Positions 48,546 to 61,699 of a stretch of DNA of 64,000 nt are shown here, piece after piece. Below the pieces are notes generated by a model. That model saw only the letters and a list, made by a program, of their open reading frames with translations, was not told where the DNA came from and did no database searches. Origin of the DNA: Pogostemon cablin (taxonomy: Eukaryota > Streptophyta > Magnoliopsida > Lamiales > Lamiaceae); the NCBI GenBank assembly GCA_023678885.1, contig CM042958.1, forward strand, positions 8,798,852 to 8,862,851, given 5' to 3'. The position numbers and the translations under genes are program-made. Every line of letters starts with the position of its first letter. Positions within the stretch are counted from its first letter, which is position 1.

Positions 48546-48618
<73 letters not shown>
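48546..48618. repeat. (TA)n microsatellite
   Basis: About 36 TA units directly left of a MITE. Confidence 0.95.
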
Positions 48619-48620
<2 letters not shown>

Positions 48621-48845
48621 CATCCGTCCCAGGTTAAGAGGACAATTTTTCCATTTTGGTCGTCCCACCCAAAGAGTCCCCTTTTCTTTTTTACACACAT
48701 GGGACCCACACACCCCCTCTAATACAATGAAAATATGGGACCCACACTCCCACTAATATAACTACCATTACACATTAGATAATAATACTTCTTAACCTAC
48801 GTGCAAAAAAGCAAATGACCCTCTTACGCCGGGACAGAGGGAGTA
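48616..48845. mobile_element. Stowaway-type MITE, same family as 15547-15776
   Basis: TA-TTCCATCCGTCCCAGG ... GGGACAGAGGGAG-TA, flanked by TA repeats on both sides. Confidence 0.78.
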
Positions 48846-48849
48846 TATA

Positions 48850-49240
48850 TATATATATATATGAGATTCACGCACACCCACTAATACAATTACTCATTAT
48901 ACATTAAATAATACTCCCTCCATCCCATAGAAATTGACACACTTTTCTTTTTAATTTGTCCCACTAAAGCTGACACATTTCCTTTTTAATACATGGACCC
49001 ATATAAAAAATAATTAATCTATTCTCATGGACCCCACATATCACCTCTAATACAACTACCCACTACACGTTAAATATTATTTCTCTCACTTCACTTTACT
49101 CCACTTTACATTAAATTATTATACTCCTTAATCTCCATGCCCAAAAAAATTATACCAACTTCTATGAGACGGAGGGAGTAATACTCTTCAATCCAAATGA
49201 AAAAATCAAAAACTACATTTTAAATAGAACAGAGGGAGTA
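48850..49240. mobile_element. Outer MITE split by a nested Stowaway MITE
   Basis: Left piece up to 48911 (GAGATTCACGCACACCCACTA..., as in the MITE at 269-450) and right piece 49181-49240 (ending AACAGAGGGAGTA) form one element interrupted by 48912-49180. Confidence 0.68.
48912..49180. mobile_element. Inner Stowaway-type MITE
   Basis: TA-CTCCCTCCATCCCATAG ... TATGAGACGGAGGGAG-TA, inserted in the middle of another MITE. Confidence 0.8.
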
Positions 49241-49646
49241 TGTCATTCATTAAAGATTCTCTTATGTATATTGTGTAATATTTTCCTGAGTACAAACCTA
49301 ATAATGAGATGAAATATATTTTTATTCTGGGTGGAGATGAATTTTGGTGTAACCATTGATGCGGATATATATATTATTAGGAGTATATTATAATGTGGAT
49401 TTACGATTATTACTACTGTGGAGAACGATAGTTATTGGTGTAATCCCAGAAACTACCCAGAAGAAGATGTATGCTATATTATTACCGTTTATTTTTTAGA
49501 GAGGTAAGTATTATGATTACAGTTTATCTTGATTCGTGAGATGATTGAGATATTAAGACGAGAAGCTAACTTGAGTGTCAGAAGGTCTATGTCGGAGATC
49601 GGTTTTTGCAGGTTAGTTTTACTAGCGTATGAAAATTCTTGAAGAG
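49241..49646. other. Intergenic DNA
   Basis: Nothing recognisable. Confidence 0.5.
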
Positions 49647-49900
49647 TACTCCCTCCATCTCGGGTTTACGTTATCCATTTTAGGTTGTCTCACGTTAAAG
49701 TTTACATTTTCTTTTTTGTAAATTTGGCCCACACAAAACAATTAATTACTATTCCATATAAGGCCCATACACAATACTAATACAACTACTCACCTTACAT
49801 AAAATATTATTTCTCTTACCTCACTACACTTAAAATATTATATCTCTTAATCTCCGTGTAAAAAGCAAACATTAACGTTAATGCGAGACGGAGAGAGTAC
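49647..49900. mobile_element. Stowaway-type MITE
   Basis: TA-CTCCCTCCATCTCGGG ... GCGAGACGGAGAGAG-TA. Confidence 0.8.
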
Positions 49901-50163
49901 TGAGGATTGAAGAATGACTGAATAATCAAATCAGTTTTATATCCTCTTGATCTTTTATATCATTTTTTAATTTATTGATTATTTGATGTAAGCTCATAAT
50001 CATCATAAGATATAAAATCTAAATTTAGAGTCTAATTAGTTTCACTAGATATACTCAATTTGAAAAATTTAAATTATTAAATTAGGTTTTTATTCAATCT
50101 TCATCATTAAATTAAATAAAGCAAAAATAACATACATACACACGGTATACTATGTTTTAAATA

Positions 50164-50639
50164 AGGGTGTCAATGGGTCGGGTCAGGCCGGGTAGTTGAG
50201 TACCCGGACCTAGACCCATTCTTTTGTCCTGGGTCTGGCCGCCCCGTGACCCGTACTGGGCGGGTCCACCCCTTTTTTGCCCATTTTAATTTTAATTTTA
50301 TTTTAAATATTTATATCTATTAGAAATAATGTGTAATATATATTATTTTATTTAATTAGTAATTATATAAATAGAAATATAATGTATTTTCTATTTAATT
50401 AATAAATTAAGCAAATATATCTTATAAATAATTAATATAATAAAAATATAAATAAAATATACATGTTATACACATAATATATAATATAAATATTAAATGG
50501 GTTTAAACGGGTCCAAACGAGTCCAAACGGGGCACACTATTACCCAGACCCGCCCCATTCTTGATACGGAACAGGTCGGGTCCACCCCAAATTCACGGGT
50601 CAGGGAGAGTCCTGGCGGGCCGAGCATTTTTGACATCCT
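50164..50639. mobile_element. Possible hAT-type non-autonomous element
   Basis: Starts AGGGTGTCAA and ends TTGACATCCT (imperfect inverted ends); GGGTCGGGTC and CGGGTCC motifs lie near both ends around an AT-rich core. No clear 8-bp target duplication was found, so the family is tentative. Confidence 0.5.
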
Positions 50640-50902
50640 AATCACCCCTAAATTTTATGTTAAATTATCCCAACAGAAGTTAGATCCATGAGTTTTCGGA
50701 TCTGGTAGCGAATATCCAACCCGGATTTTGACCAAATTAAGCCTTGTAAGATGTGGGCCCAAATATAAAGGACCACGTACATTATTTCAGAATAGTGCAC
50801 CACGGACAAATAATTAATATAAGCAGTTAAGCGTACATATACAGTATAATACTTTGCAGTAAATACATGCATGTATTTGGAAAAAAATTATTGTACTCTA
50901 AA
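50640..50902. other. Intergenic DNA
   Basis: Nothing recognisable. Confidence 0.5.
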
Positions 50903-50947
50903 TCGATCCTTTAACAAATGTTGTGTGTGGGCTATTGTGATGTGATA

Positions 50948-51373
50948 TATTTTTTTCTACAATGTATTCATTTTATCATTTTGGACGGCTACTTTGAATG
51001 TATTAATTTTCTCTTTGTTGTAAAAGACACCCACACATGACCCATCACATCCCTCTAAAACAATTACGTACTCCCTCCGTCCGCCACAAAGGTGGACATT
51101 TGTTTTTTGCACTTGAATTAAAGAGTATTATTATTTAAGGTGTAGTTGGTAGTTGTATTAGTGGGGTGTATGAGTCCCATAAATTTATTGTATTAGTGAT
51201 GTGTGTGGGTCCCATGTGTTTAAAAAGGAAAATGTTGACCTTTGGTGCGGCACCCAAAATGGCAAAATGTGGATCTTTCGGGCGGACGGAGGGAGTACAT
51301 ATATAATAATAATAATATTCCTTAGTTCACGTGTAAAAAACAAATCGATATCTTGTAAGTAGTTGGAGGGAGA
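50948..51373. mobile_element. Worn Stowaway-like MITE split by a nested MITE
   Basis: Left piece (TGTATTCATTTTATCATTTT ... ATCCCTCTAAAACAATTACG) and right piece (TTCCTTAGTTCACGTGTAAA ... GTTGGAGGGAG) match 51520-51731 in order, interrupted by 51069-51297. Confidence 0.62.
51069..51297. mobile_element. Inner Stowaway-type MITE
   Basis: TA-CTCCCTCCGTCCGCC ... GGCGGACGGAGGGAG-TA; sharp, well-kept ends indicate it is younger than its host MITE. Confidence 0.82.
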
Positions 51374-51519
51374 TTATTTATTTTGCGTGGTCTCAATTTA
51401 CTAAAACAAATTATAAATGTTGAAACGAGATGCAATCCTTTAACAAATGCTGTGTGTGGGCTATAGTGATATATTATATGTTTTGTGTGGTCATAATTTA
51501 TTAAAAAGAAAATTTTAAA

Positions 51520-51731
51520 TACTTCCTCCTGCCACTTATTGTTAAGGTATTTATTTTATCATTTTTTATGGTCACTTCAAAGGTTTTCATTTTTCCTTTT
51601 TAATAAAAGAAACCAACACATGGTCCACCACATCCCTCTAATATAATTATCAACTATACATATTAATAATAATACTCCTTAATACACATAAAAAAAAGTA
51701 AATGAGTATTTTGAAAGTGGCTGGAGGAGTA
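51520..51731. mobile_element. Stowaway-like MITE
   Basis: TA-CTTCCTCCTGCCACTTA ... AAGTGGCTGGAGGAG-TA; same family as 50948-51373 and 56475-56717. It is preceded by a copy (51431-51470) of the DNA left of the first MITE (50901-50945). Confidence 0.68.
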
Positions 51732-52880
51732 TTAAAATGAGACGCTTAAATTACAATTATGCAAAAATTGAAGTGAGATAAGAAAGTATATAGGGAGTAT
51801 ATAAGATTGCAGAATCAGTTAATAAAGTGTATAAAATAAATTAATAGTAAGAGTGTTATTATTATGAGTAGTTTTTATCTTAGAATATACAAATTGTTTT
51901 GAGATTTAAAAAAAAAAAAAAGGAAAATTATGATTACACAAAGGGGGAAGAAATGAGTATAAACTTTATAGTCTTAAATTAAACTTTTCATGTAAAGGTA
52001 CATATACGAGTGAAAATTGCAATTATTTTTATAAATAATAACGAAGATTAAGTTTTTATACTATTTTCACAACTAATTCTTTGTTTATTTACTTATTACA
52101 TCATCATTAAATTAAATTAATTTATCTTTCATAGTCTTCTTTACCAATGGAGAAAACATGACGTCATATATTTCTAATCTTCTTTACTCAATTTATATAG
52201 TACTCAATAAATTAATTCGTTATACTCAATTTGTCATATATTACACCCTTTTAAGTCAAGTTATCACGTTAAATTTTCTATATTACTTCTTTACCTAAAA
52301 ATTCACATTAAATTATAGCAGTGAAACATATTGAGACAAAAACACAAAAATTAAGTACTTGCTAGTACTTTTTTTTTAAAAATAAAATAAAAAATTAAAA
52401 GTAGCGTGTCGAGTATATATATACGTACAGACAAAAAATTGAATATTATATTTCTTTGAAAATAATAAATAACATGTTAAAAGGAATAATTTATAAATTT
52501 GACTGATAAAAGGCTTTTGAGCAATATCTGTGGAAAGAATAAATAATTATTCTTGCAAGAACGTAAAGACAGGCCATTATTAGCTTATAAGGCCTTCAGA
52601 GGGGTCTTATATCCATAATATTGCACCCAACTACACGTACATACAAACTCTACTTTTTATTTTTTAAAATTATTATTATTATTAGATCTTAATCATTACA
52701 TATTTATAATTTTTTATTCCAAATACTATAACATTTTACATGATATATGTATTGGGGGAATTAGTAAAGGAGAAATTAATGCTGAAACTGCTACAATATT
52801 ATCAAGTGCTTTATTGAACTTCCATGTTCATTCAACTCTTCACGTTAATTTCTTTATTTATTTGTTTCATTGTTAGTTAC
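51732..52880. other. AT-rich gene-free DNA
   Basis: Nothing recognisable beyond A/T runs. Confidence 0.5.
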
Positions 52881-52881
52881 G

Positions 52882-53064
52882 TACATTCCGTCCCATTATA
52901 TTTAAAAACAAATGCCACACTCACTTATCATAAATAATTTAATTTATCATTTATTTATTATTAAAAAAATCAACACATTACCATAAAAAATTTAATAAAA
53001 TTGATATATTTTTTACTTTAGTATCTGCTGTAACGGCGAATAGTTTAATGAGATGGAGGGAGTA
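52882..53064. mobile_element. Worn Stowaway-like MITE
   Basis: TA-CATTCCGTCCCATTATA ... AATGAGATGGAGGGAG-TA, about 180 bp. Confidence 0.6.
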
Positions 53065-54979
53065 TACTTTTTCGATTATTAGTATAATTTAGGGCTGAAT
53101 TAATTAGTAAAATGTAGACAAACATAAATTTATTATACTATTTAGGTTTTTATCTCTTATTGCGTTGTGACAATATTGCTAGTATTTATTTAATCTTGGC
53201 CAACTATTCTACAAAATAGTTAATCTAAAAAAAATATTTTATTTTAAAGTATATATATTTTTATTAATAAAATTATTATTATTTCATTGAATGTATCCGT
53301 TAAACTATGAAGGATATCAATATTAATCTGATAAACTTTTTTTTCTTCTAAAAAATTAAGGGTATAAATATATATACTAAATATATAACATTCAATACAT
53401 AAGAATATATATAAAATTTAAATAGGGTCGGACCTGAACAACGGACCTAAATCTTTGTGTTGCCACCTATAAAAACTCTTTTTTTTCTTTTTTTTTCTCT
53501 CTTTAATTTATGATTTATTTTGCTTCTACGTTTAATATTTAATTATTAATGGTAAGAATATAACTATAATTAACCCTAAAATAAAAGGGGAAGACAAAAA
53601 AAATGTTCCACAAACATAGGATACTCCCTTAATATTTTATTGTGAAAATTATTTAGAAGGGGCATCATAAATATTCCCTCAATCTCATAATAAACTTTAT
53701 TTTTTTGGTTCGTCTCACAATAAATTTTATCATCGTAAAATGAAAACACCACAACAATCCTATAATATTAAAATACATTTTAATTTAAAAAATATTATTC
53801 TAACCTAACATATTATATTATATAATATATTTCATTTCATATTTCTTAAATTCCGTGTATATTTTTGATTCTCTATATAAAATAAATAATATATATATAT
53901 AATAAAAAGAAATATTAATTTTAATCCAACTAACAAAATAACATAATTTAATATACAGCAACCTAAAATATATAGTTGGAGATCATGTGTCCCACGAAAT
54001 TGCTAGGTAACTAGTATTGAGCCACGAGATTTATTAAATTTTACCCATCATATGTTCGTTTAATGGAATAAGATAAATATATCTTACCCCATCATTTTTA
54101 ATGGAGTATAATAACATGTTCATGTAATGGAATAAGATAAATATGTCAATATTTATATGACCAATGAAGTGTGTCATTTTAACTTTAAAATTTGCATATT
54201 AATTTATTTTGTAAAATATTTAGTTTTAATTATTTACCCCTCTCTCTCTCTATATATATATATATAATTTTATTTTTTTGAATTTATTATGGAGTATATT
54301 ATAAGACTCATTTTCATAATTTTTAATTGCAAATATTTAAATGTAATTTACTCCTTCCATCATATTACATTACATATTTCACATTTTTTTCATTTATTTT
54401 TTATGATACACATTTTCCATAAAAAAATACAATTAATAAAAATAACATTTTAATACACTTAATTACTTTTAAAAAATGTCACTACTATCTAACACACATC
54501 ACCTTATATTTTATTTAATATCTAAAGAATAAATTATCCCTACAAAATCAAAATTAAATCAATAAAGTAATTTTTATAAGTAACGTGTTATATTAACTTT
54601 GAAAAACACAACTAGGACGGGGAAGTATTATATTTTCATAAGTTTTATACCATCTTTTTAAGTTACTTCATTTGTCAGTTATTATATTTTGTCTGATATA
54701 CCGTACTCAAAATGATTAAACTCTTCAATACGTTAGAAAAATTTCATTCTAAATCATGTCATTCACAATAATTTTTTAAATAATAAAATAAAATTATTAA
54801 AATTAAGAATCCAACTCCGGTGCACCTGTACGATCTCAATCCTTAGATTCATTCTTAATCTACTCTCAACCATTAAATAAATTAATATAATTAAATTTTT
54901 TAAAAAAAAAACCACCCACTACCCCTATTTTACCCTATTACCATGAGGGTGCACCATTGCACCCTAAGTGCACCCCAAG
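53065..54979. other. AT-rich gene-free DNA
   Basis: No gene. Worn Stowaway-like pieces may be present near 53673-53870 and 54346-54628 (ACTCCTTCCATC ... GGACGGGGAAGTA). Confidence 0.45.
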
Positions 54980-55722
54980 TGCACCCAACGGGCAGGAGAG
55001 GATTGCCCGACGTCTGACATGGCGTTGACATTTGCCACGTCAGCTTTGAATTTATTGCAAAAAAAACCTCAACTTTTGATTTTATTGCAAATAAATCCCA
55101 ACTTTTAAAATTTTGGCAAAAATAACTATCAAATTTTTTATTTTTTTTAAATTGCACCAATCTAATAAAAAAATATATTTTATAATAAAATTATATTCTC
55201 AAAAATTATTATGTAGTAATATTTAAAACTTACATTTCAATGCTTACCTTTGTTTCAATATTTACGCTTGTTTTTTGAAGGTTGATTAACGAATATAATA
55301 TTTTAATAGATAGTGAGTTTAAAGATATAATATTTAATGCAAGTGGGTAAGTATATTATTATTGTATGTGAGTCCCATGGTAATATATTAATTGTTTTAG
55401 GTGGCCATATGTCAATACTTACTTTGATTTTATAAATTAAAAAAAAATTATAATACATAAAATATTTTAAAACTAAAATAAATTTATTATTTTATTTAAT
55501 AATTTCTTAGAATTCAAATTTTAAATATAAAATATAATTGGTGCAATTTAAAATAAAAAATAAAAATTTGATGGTCTTTTTTGCCAAAATTTTAAAGGTT
55601 GGGATTAAATCGCAATTTAAGTAAAGGTTGAGGTTTTTTTTTTGCAATAAACTCAAAGGTGACGTGGCAAAGGTCAACGCCATGTCAGACGTCGAGCAGC
55701 CCTATCCTGCCCGTTGGGTGCG
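54980..55722. repeat. Foldback element with long inverted arms
   Basis: The arm 54980-55163 and the arm 55537-55722 are inverted copies of about 185 bp (shared GACGTCTGACATGGCGTTGA, TTTGCCACGTCA, AAATTTTGGCAAAAA, AAATTGCACCAAT pieces) around a 370-bp AT-rich loop. Short repeats like the arms continue to about 55825 on the right. The type is uncertain; a long-TIR Mutator-like element is likely. Confidence 0.72.
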
Positions 55723-55822
55723 TTTTGCACGAAATTTAAAGGTAGAGGTTTTTTTTGCAATTTTTCAAATGTTGAGATTTATTTGCAATAAAATGAAAGG
55801 TTGAGAGTTTTTTTGCAATTAA

Positions 55823-56474
55823 CCCTATAATATTTTGATATTTTTACATACGCAAAGACTTTGGTAAGACCGTCTCACAGATCCCTTTATGTGAGACGAA
55901 TTATCCATTTACTCAAACATAAAAATTTTAAAGGACCTGTTTAGTTGTAATCAAATTAGAAAATTGAATAATGAAAAGAAATAAATTAAATTTAAATATT
56001 TTTAAAAGGCTTTATTTGTTTGTTATCAAAATAAAAATTTGAAAAATTAATTATGAAAATAAATTAATTAAGCATTACGTGTGTATATATAATCTAAATT
56101 TTGCTATTCATTTAAATTATTTTTTAGAATTTAAACGTTAAAAAATTATAAAATGTGATAATTGTTATTATAAAAATTAATACCTAATCGATGAAAATTG
56201 ATAACAATATTGTCAATTATTTCTTGAACAATTTATAATATAAAAGAAATGTGATAACATTTTAAACGAAAAGTGATAACATCTTTAATAAAAAGTGATA
56301 ACTGATTACAAAAATGTATTTTACAAATAATTTATAGAATTGATAAAACGTGATAATATTTTTAATAAAAAGTTATTCCTAATCAAAGAAAAGTTATGTC
56401 CGTATAATTGAATTATTTCACACACAATTCACTTAAATAAATAAAAAAATAATAGTATTTTTAATAAAAAGTAA
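55823..56474. other. AT-rich DNA with AAAAGTGATAA-type phrases
   Basis: No gene. A phrase near AAAAAGTGATAACATTTTTAA recurs several times from 56145 on. Confidence 0.45.
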
Positions 56475-56717
56475 TACTTCATCCGTCCGCTTCTAAGGTA
56501 TCCATTTCATTATTTTTGGTGTCCGCTTCAAGGTATGAATTTCCTCTATTTAGTAAAAAAAATACATAATATGACCCACCACTTCCCTCTAATACAACTA
56601 CTCACTTTACCTATAATAATAATACTCCTTAATCCACGTGTAAAAAGCAAATAAAGACCTTAGAACTGTCCACGTGCAAAAAGCAAATAGATACCTTAGA
56701 ACCGGACAGAGGGAGTA
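56475..56717. mobile_element. Stowaway-type MITE
   Basis: TA-CTTCATCCGTCCGCTTC ... ACCGGACAGAGGGAG-TA. Near its right end CCACGTGNAAAAAGCAAATA is directly repeated. Confidence 0.75.
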
Positions 56718-58142
56718 CATGATAAGTAAAAAGTGTTAACCGTTTAATTAAATTATTTTATGAACTATTCGTATGATAAATAAAAAGTGATAATATTTTT
56801 AATATAAAGTGGTATCCAATTAAAATGAATTGATATTAAAATAGTTGAACTATCTAAATAATTATTATTAATAATATTTTTTATTGATTAATAATCATAA
56901 TAATAATAATAAATAGTAATTTTTATTAAAAGTAGAAAATATTTGTTTTCAAATTGCGCAAATTGCAATTTGCGTGACCCGACATTTCAACATGCCCCCG
57001 TGTTTTTTCTAATTTTTATTTTATTTAATTATGTTAATAGATAGAATAGAATTTTGTCTTAAAGAAGATTTGTGAAATGGTCTGGCCAAAACCTACCCAT
57101 TTACATAAACCATTAAATTATTTATAGAAATATGTTAATAAATCGCATTAAACAGGATTAAATTTGATTGATTCAATTTTGAATGTTAATAAATCAATCG
57201 ATCTTATGAGTAAATAATAAAAAATAGAATCAAACTAAGTATCAAAATTTAATAGTGAATTAAAAAAATATAAAATCCTAAATAATTAATTCATTAAAAA
57301 TCAGATAAAATTGATTAGTTCACCTATTAACTGAAAATAAAATCGTTAAATAAGGAAAATAAATTTACAAAAATTAGTAGAATGTTACATAAATTAAAAA
57401 AATACAGACTACTATAGTTATACTTAGATTTGAGGTTGTCATATAGTCGAGGAGGGCATATAGATATGCCACGTCAACTCTAAAAAAATGTAAGATAACA
57501 GTATGGAGATTAATTAAAAAATTATTTACATTATTATTCTTATATATACATTTTTTAAATATTAAATTATTTTAAAATTTATTTTTAATATTCAAATAAT
57601 ATATTTATTATTATTCAATATTTTTATTAAAAGAATAATATTTTGATATATTTAAAAAATTTAATTGTTTTCTCTAATTATTTTATTAATAATTTTTCAT
57701 GAATTGATTTTTTTATGATTTATAATTTTTTTAATTGCCGTAAAATTTAAATTTAATATTTAGAACGATTAACTAATCATTTAAATTTTGATAATTTTTT
57801 AAAGTAATTCTAATTTTAAAGTTGATTATTTATATTTCATCCTAATCAATTTTTTTAAAGGAAAAAAATTTAATGCTAATTAAATGTGATTCAAAGGTTA
57901 TTAAGAATAAATAGAACTTCAATAAAATAAAAATTATTTGACATCTAAAATGTCCTCATGTGAATACCAACAAAATATATGTTAAAATAAAATTTTATAA
58001 TATTATACTCTTAATAAATCTTGGATTAATTTGATGCACATGAAACGTTAATGAGTTATTTCATGAATTATAAAAGAAAAAAAAAATCTGTTACATAGGT
58101 AGGAGGGATTTTACAAATTTTATGCAGTTAATTAGTATAATA

Positions 58143-58146
<4 letters not shown>
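56718..58146. other. AT-rich gene-free DNA
   Basis: Nothing recognisable. Confidence 0.5.

Positions 58147-58222
<76 letters not shown>
58147..58222. repeat. (TA)n microsatellite
   Basis: About 38 TA units. Confidence 0.95.
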
Positions 58223-58225
<3 letters not shown>

Positions 58226-59050
58226 TGAAGTTTAAAAGAATTTATATAAATAATTTTAATTTTCTATATTTATAAATTCTTCACCCATAATTTGATATTT
58301 TATATTTAAATATAATATTTAAGGTATAGTATACTAAATATTAATTAATTAACTAATTTGTTATTAGATATTCAAATCTAAATTAATATAATTAATTAAT
58401 TAAGTTATAATCAATCAATTTATTAATCATAAATACTAAAAATTGTATATTATATAATTAATAAATAATTATAATATATTTTGAATAATATTAAATTTGA
58501 TTTAATTAATTATCAATCAACTGATTTACTTTAAATTATTAATTTTTATTTATTTATTTAGAAATCTTCAATATCAAATTAATGATTCCAATAATTGTTC
58601 TTCAATATTAATGGCTATTAATTGTGTTATATATAATATACTTTTAATTACCAACAATTAATTTTAATTACTCAATTAAAAACATTTTATTAAATGTTCA
58701 AATTTATTTAAATAGTTATATTATTGGTGGCGTTATTTTTTCAATTTACCATATAAATTTGACTTTTTATTTAAATAATGAGTTATTTCAATTAAAAAAG
58801 CAATTGAAATCTGTATCATTCATGAATTGGATACAATTACAAAATTTAATAATTTATTTATTTACATTATTCATTAAATATGATGTTACACAATTTATCT
58901 CATTATATTAATACATAATTTTTAAAATTAGAAAGAAAAAAAACTATTACAACTCAATTAATCATTTAGCACTTATGTTGTGGTCGTAGTATGAGAAGTC
59001 GTTCAAATGTAGTTTTTTAGTGCTCACATAGATTCCCGAATGAGCGAATG
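58223..59050. other. AT-rich gene-free DNA
   Basis: Extremely A/T-rich; nothing recognisable. Confidence 0.5.
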
Positions 59051-59165
59051 CAGTCATTTCTTTCTCTGACGCGCTCTCATATTGATGGTTGTCACGCCAG
59101 TCATTTCTTTCTCTGATGTGCTCTCATATTGATGGTTGTCACGGCAGTAATTTCTTTCTCCGATG
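59051..59165. repeat. Tandem repeat, period 47 bp
   Basis: CAGTCATTTCTTTCTCTGA starts at 59051 and 59098, and a third partial unit at 59145; each is followed by GCTCTCATATTGATGGTTGT except the last. Confidence 0.88.
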
Positions 59166-59511
59166 ATTGTCACTGTGTCTTCTCTTCAAAATCTCACACT
59201 CATGTGACGATCTCTCTCTACTGTTCAAATAGATTTTATACATTTTAAAATAAAAAATCCAAAAAAGTGAATATGAATTCAAATCTTCATAGGTGCAAAA
59301 CTCAAGTAAAATACAATGATAAAAAATAATAGAGAAATACAATAAGAAAAGGAAAAAAGATCCAAAAGTTTTTGATTGAACGTAAAAAGATGTATGACTA
59401 TTTATTTATACAAACATGTTGATCCTAGATAGTAGCAAAATAATTAATAATAAATTCCTTAATTTACTCAATACATTAATAATTGATTGATTCCCCAACT
59501 TTCTAAAAATA

Positions 59512-59880
59512 TTGATTGATATTAATAAATGTAAGGCCAATAATATATACTACTATTTAAATAATAATATAAGAATAAGAATAATAGTAAAAATAGAAAT
59601 AACTTAACTTGCTCTCATGTCGTCACGTCATCAAGGTGAAAGAGGATGTATGTCACATCAGCATAACAAGACTCTCTTATAGATGTCTTTAGATTTCTAA
59701 AAATATTGATTGATATTAATAAATGTAAGGCCAATAATATATACTACTATTTAAATAATAATATAAAAATAAAAATAATAATAAAAATAGAAAGAACTTA
59801 ACTTACTCTATGTCACGTCATCATGGTAAAATAGGAGATATGCCACATCATAAGAAGACTCTCTTATAGACGCCTTTAGA
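59512..59880. repeat. Tandem duplication, period 184 bp
   Basis: TCTAAAAATATTGATTGAT with the following sequence to ACTCTCTTATAGA is present twice (from 59512 and 59696), with several substitutions and small gaps. Confidence 0.9.
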
Positions 59881-60261
59881 TTACTTTGACAATTAATTAA
59901 TGTGCGGAATCATTTAATTTAATTGCAAATGGCACGCATTTTTCAAATGGGGTTTTCAAAAGGGGACTTGTTATTTTTGTGTGAAAGAAAAATGTATTTT
60001 TATTTGTTTATCAATCGTATATTCCCTTAGTTATATATAGGAAGTATATGGATTTTTCATATGATCAATGTTCTATATTTTAACATTGACCTTCAGATTT
60101 TCTCTGTATTATTTTGATTATTATTTGATGGATTATATGTAAAGAAAAATGATATTATTACTTTTTTTTCTCATATATCAATTGGAGTACTATATATTCA
60201 CTTATTTATTTATATTCAACTATTGTTACTATTATTTATTATTATGAGTAGGGTCTGGGAA

Positions 60262-60320
60262 GGCGGGCCCACCTTTCGTAGGGCCGGCCGGCGGGCCCAC
60301 CTTTCGTAGGGCCGGCCGGC
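60262..60320. repeat. GC-rich direct repeat, period 28 bp
   Basis: GGCGGGCCCACCTTTCGTAG followed by GGCCGGCC occurs twice. It is a sharp GC island in very AT-rich DNA. Confidence 0.9.
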
Positions 60321-60381
60321 CAACACATGCCGTAGATGATTGGCTAAAATGTGGGTGAAATTACCGACTGCATTGTCATTC

Positions 60382-60591
60382 ATAATTTTACATTACTACA
60401 ACCAAGTGGGGTAGCCCACTTTGCCACCGAACTCCTCACACAATTGAGTGATTCAGGTTCGATTTTCATTGGGAACGAATAGGAGGAAGAGTTATAAGGA
60501 GGCTTGGGAGAATAAGGATGTATGGAGACTTGATAAACTAACTACTAACAACTAACTTTATCCGATAAAAAAATATAATTTTACATTACTA
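60382..60591 (+). mobile_element. SINE with 17-bp target duplication
   Basis: The 17-bp sequence ATAATTTTACATTACTA is present at 60382-60398 and 60575-60591. Between them lie about 176 bp that start with a tRNA-like segment (AGTGGGGTAGCCCACTTTG, a possible A box) and contain GGTTCGATT at 60456-60464, a good RNA polymerase III B box. The 3' part ends in an A-rich tail (GATAAAAAAAT). Confidence 0.8.
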
Positions 60592-61103
60592 TAAAGCATT
60601 TAGTTAAATGTCTTTATTAAAATGTAATTGAAGGGAAATAGTAGAAAATGATATTCTAGCCATGAGTTAATTAAATAGGCCTGTCTTATACGAAAGAACA
60701 AAAAATAAACTCTTATTAGCAACAACGTTTTTGTAATGAAATTTAATCTATTGGTATTTTTCAATGGATTGCTAATAAAAATTGCATTTTTTCTTTTAGC
60801 AACGAATATCAACAAATTTGTTATGTTTTTATCAACTGAATAAAATTTGTTTCTATTTAGTAAGGGAACCATTATAAATTACCAACAGAATTATTAATAA
60901 CAGAATACCAAAATAATTAAATTTTAATTGTTAAAAATTTATCAACCACTTCTTTATCAATGAATTACATTGTTAATCCATTAATAAATTAATTTAATAA
61001 TGAAACTAAAGTTTGTATAACATCACTAATTTTTTTTAGTGAAAAAAAGATAATCATTTTATATGGAGTACTTGATTATTGGACTATAGGTTGGGCAACT
61101 CTA

Positions 61104-61162
<59 letters not shown>

Positions 61163-61690
61163 ATCAATACTTAATTACAAGAGAAATAATTTATTCATTT
61201 TTTCCAATTAATGTGCGTAGTTATTTAAGATTTGGCAATTAATTATTTAATATAATTGTACAATCTTAAATTAATTTAGGGATATATAGGCTTTGATTAT
61301 GCGCATGATATAGTAGTATATAATAGTATGTAATAAGTATTTTACGTGTACTTTGAAAAAATATACATGTACGTGTTGACCATGCAAATATTTAGCAAGA
61401 ACTAATATTGACAATTTTATTTGACTTTAAATTGTAATATACACATATTTTTTTCTCATAAATAAATCTATATATATTCATGTAATATTATCGGGTTTAT
61501 TATGTTGACGTACCCTTAACATGCAAAATTGTATTAATGCATAATATTCATATTTAGTTAATCTCGTAATTAGAAACTTAATACTATATAAAATTTTATA
61601 TAAAGTAACTTTAGTTGTCAAGATTTACATTAATACAAAGTTGTCCTTTCCTATATTGTTTAGCACAAATCTTACATGATTTTAATTTGC
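60592..61690. other. AT-rich DNA with a TA microsatellite
   Basis: No gene. (TA)n at 61105-61157. About 60700-61035 shares motifs with 39735-40045 and ends ACTAATTTTTTTTAGTG, like a worn CACTA-type non-autonomous element. Confidence 0.45.
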
Positions 61691-61699
61691 TAACTGCGA

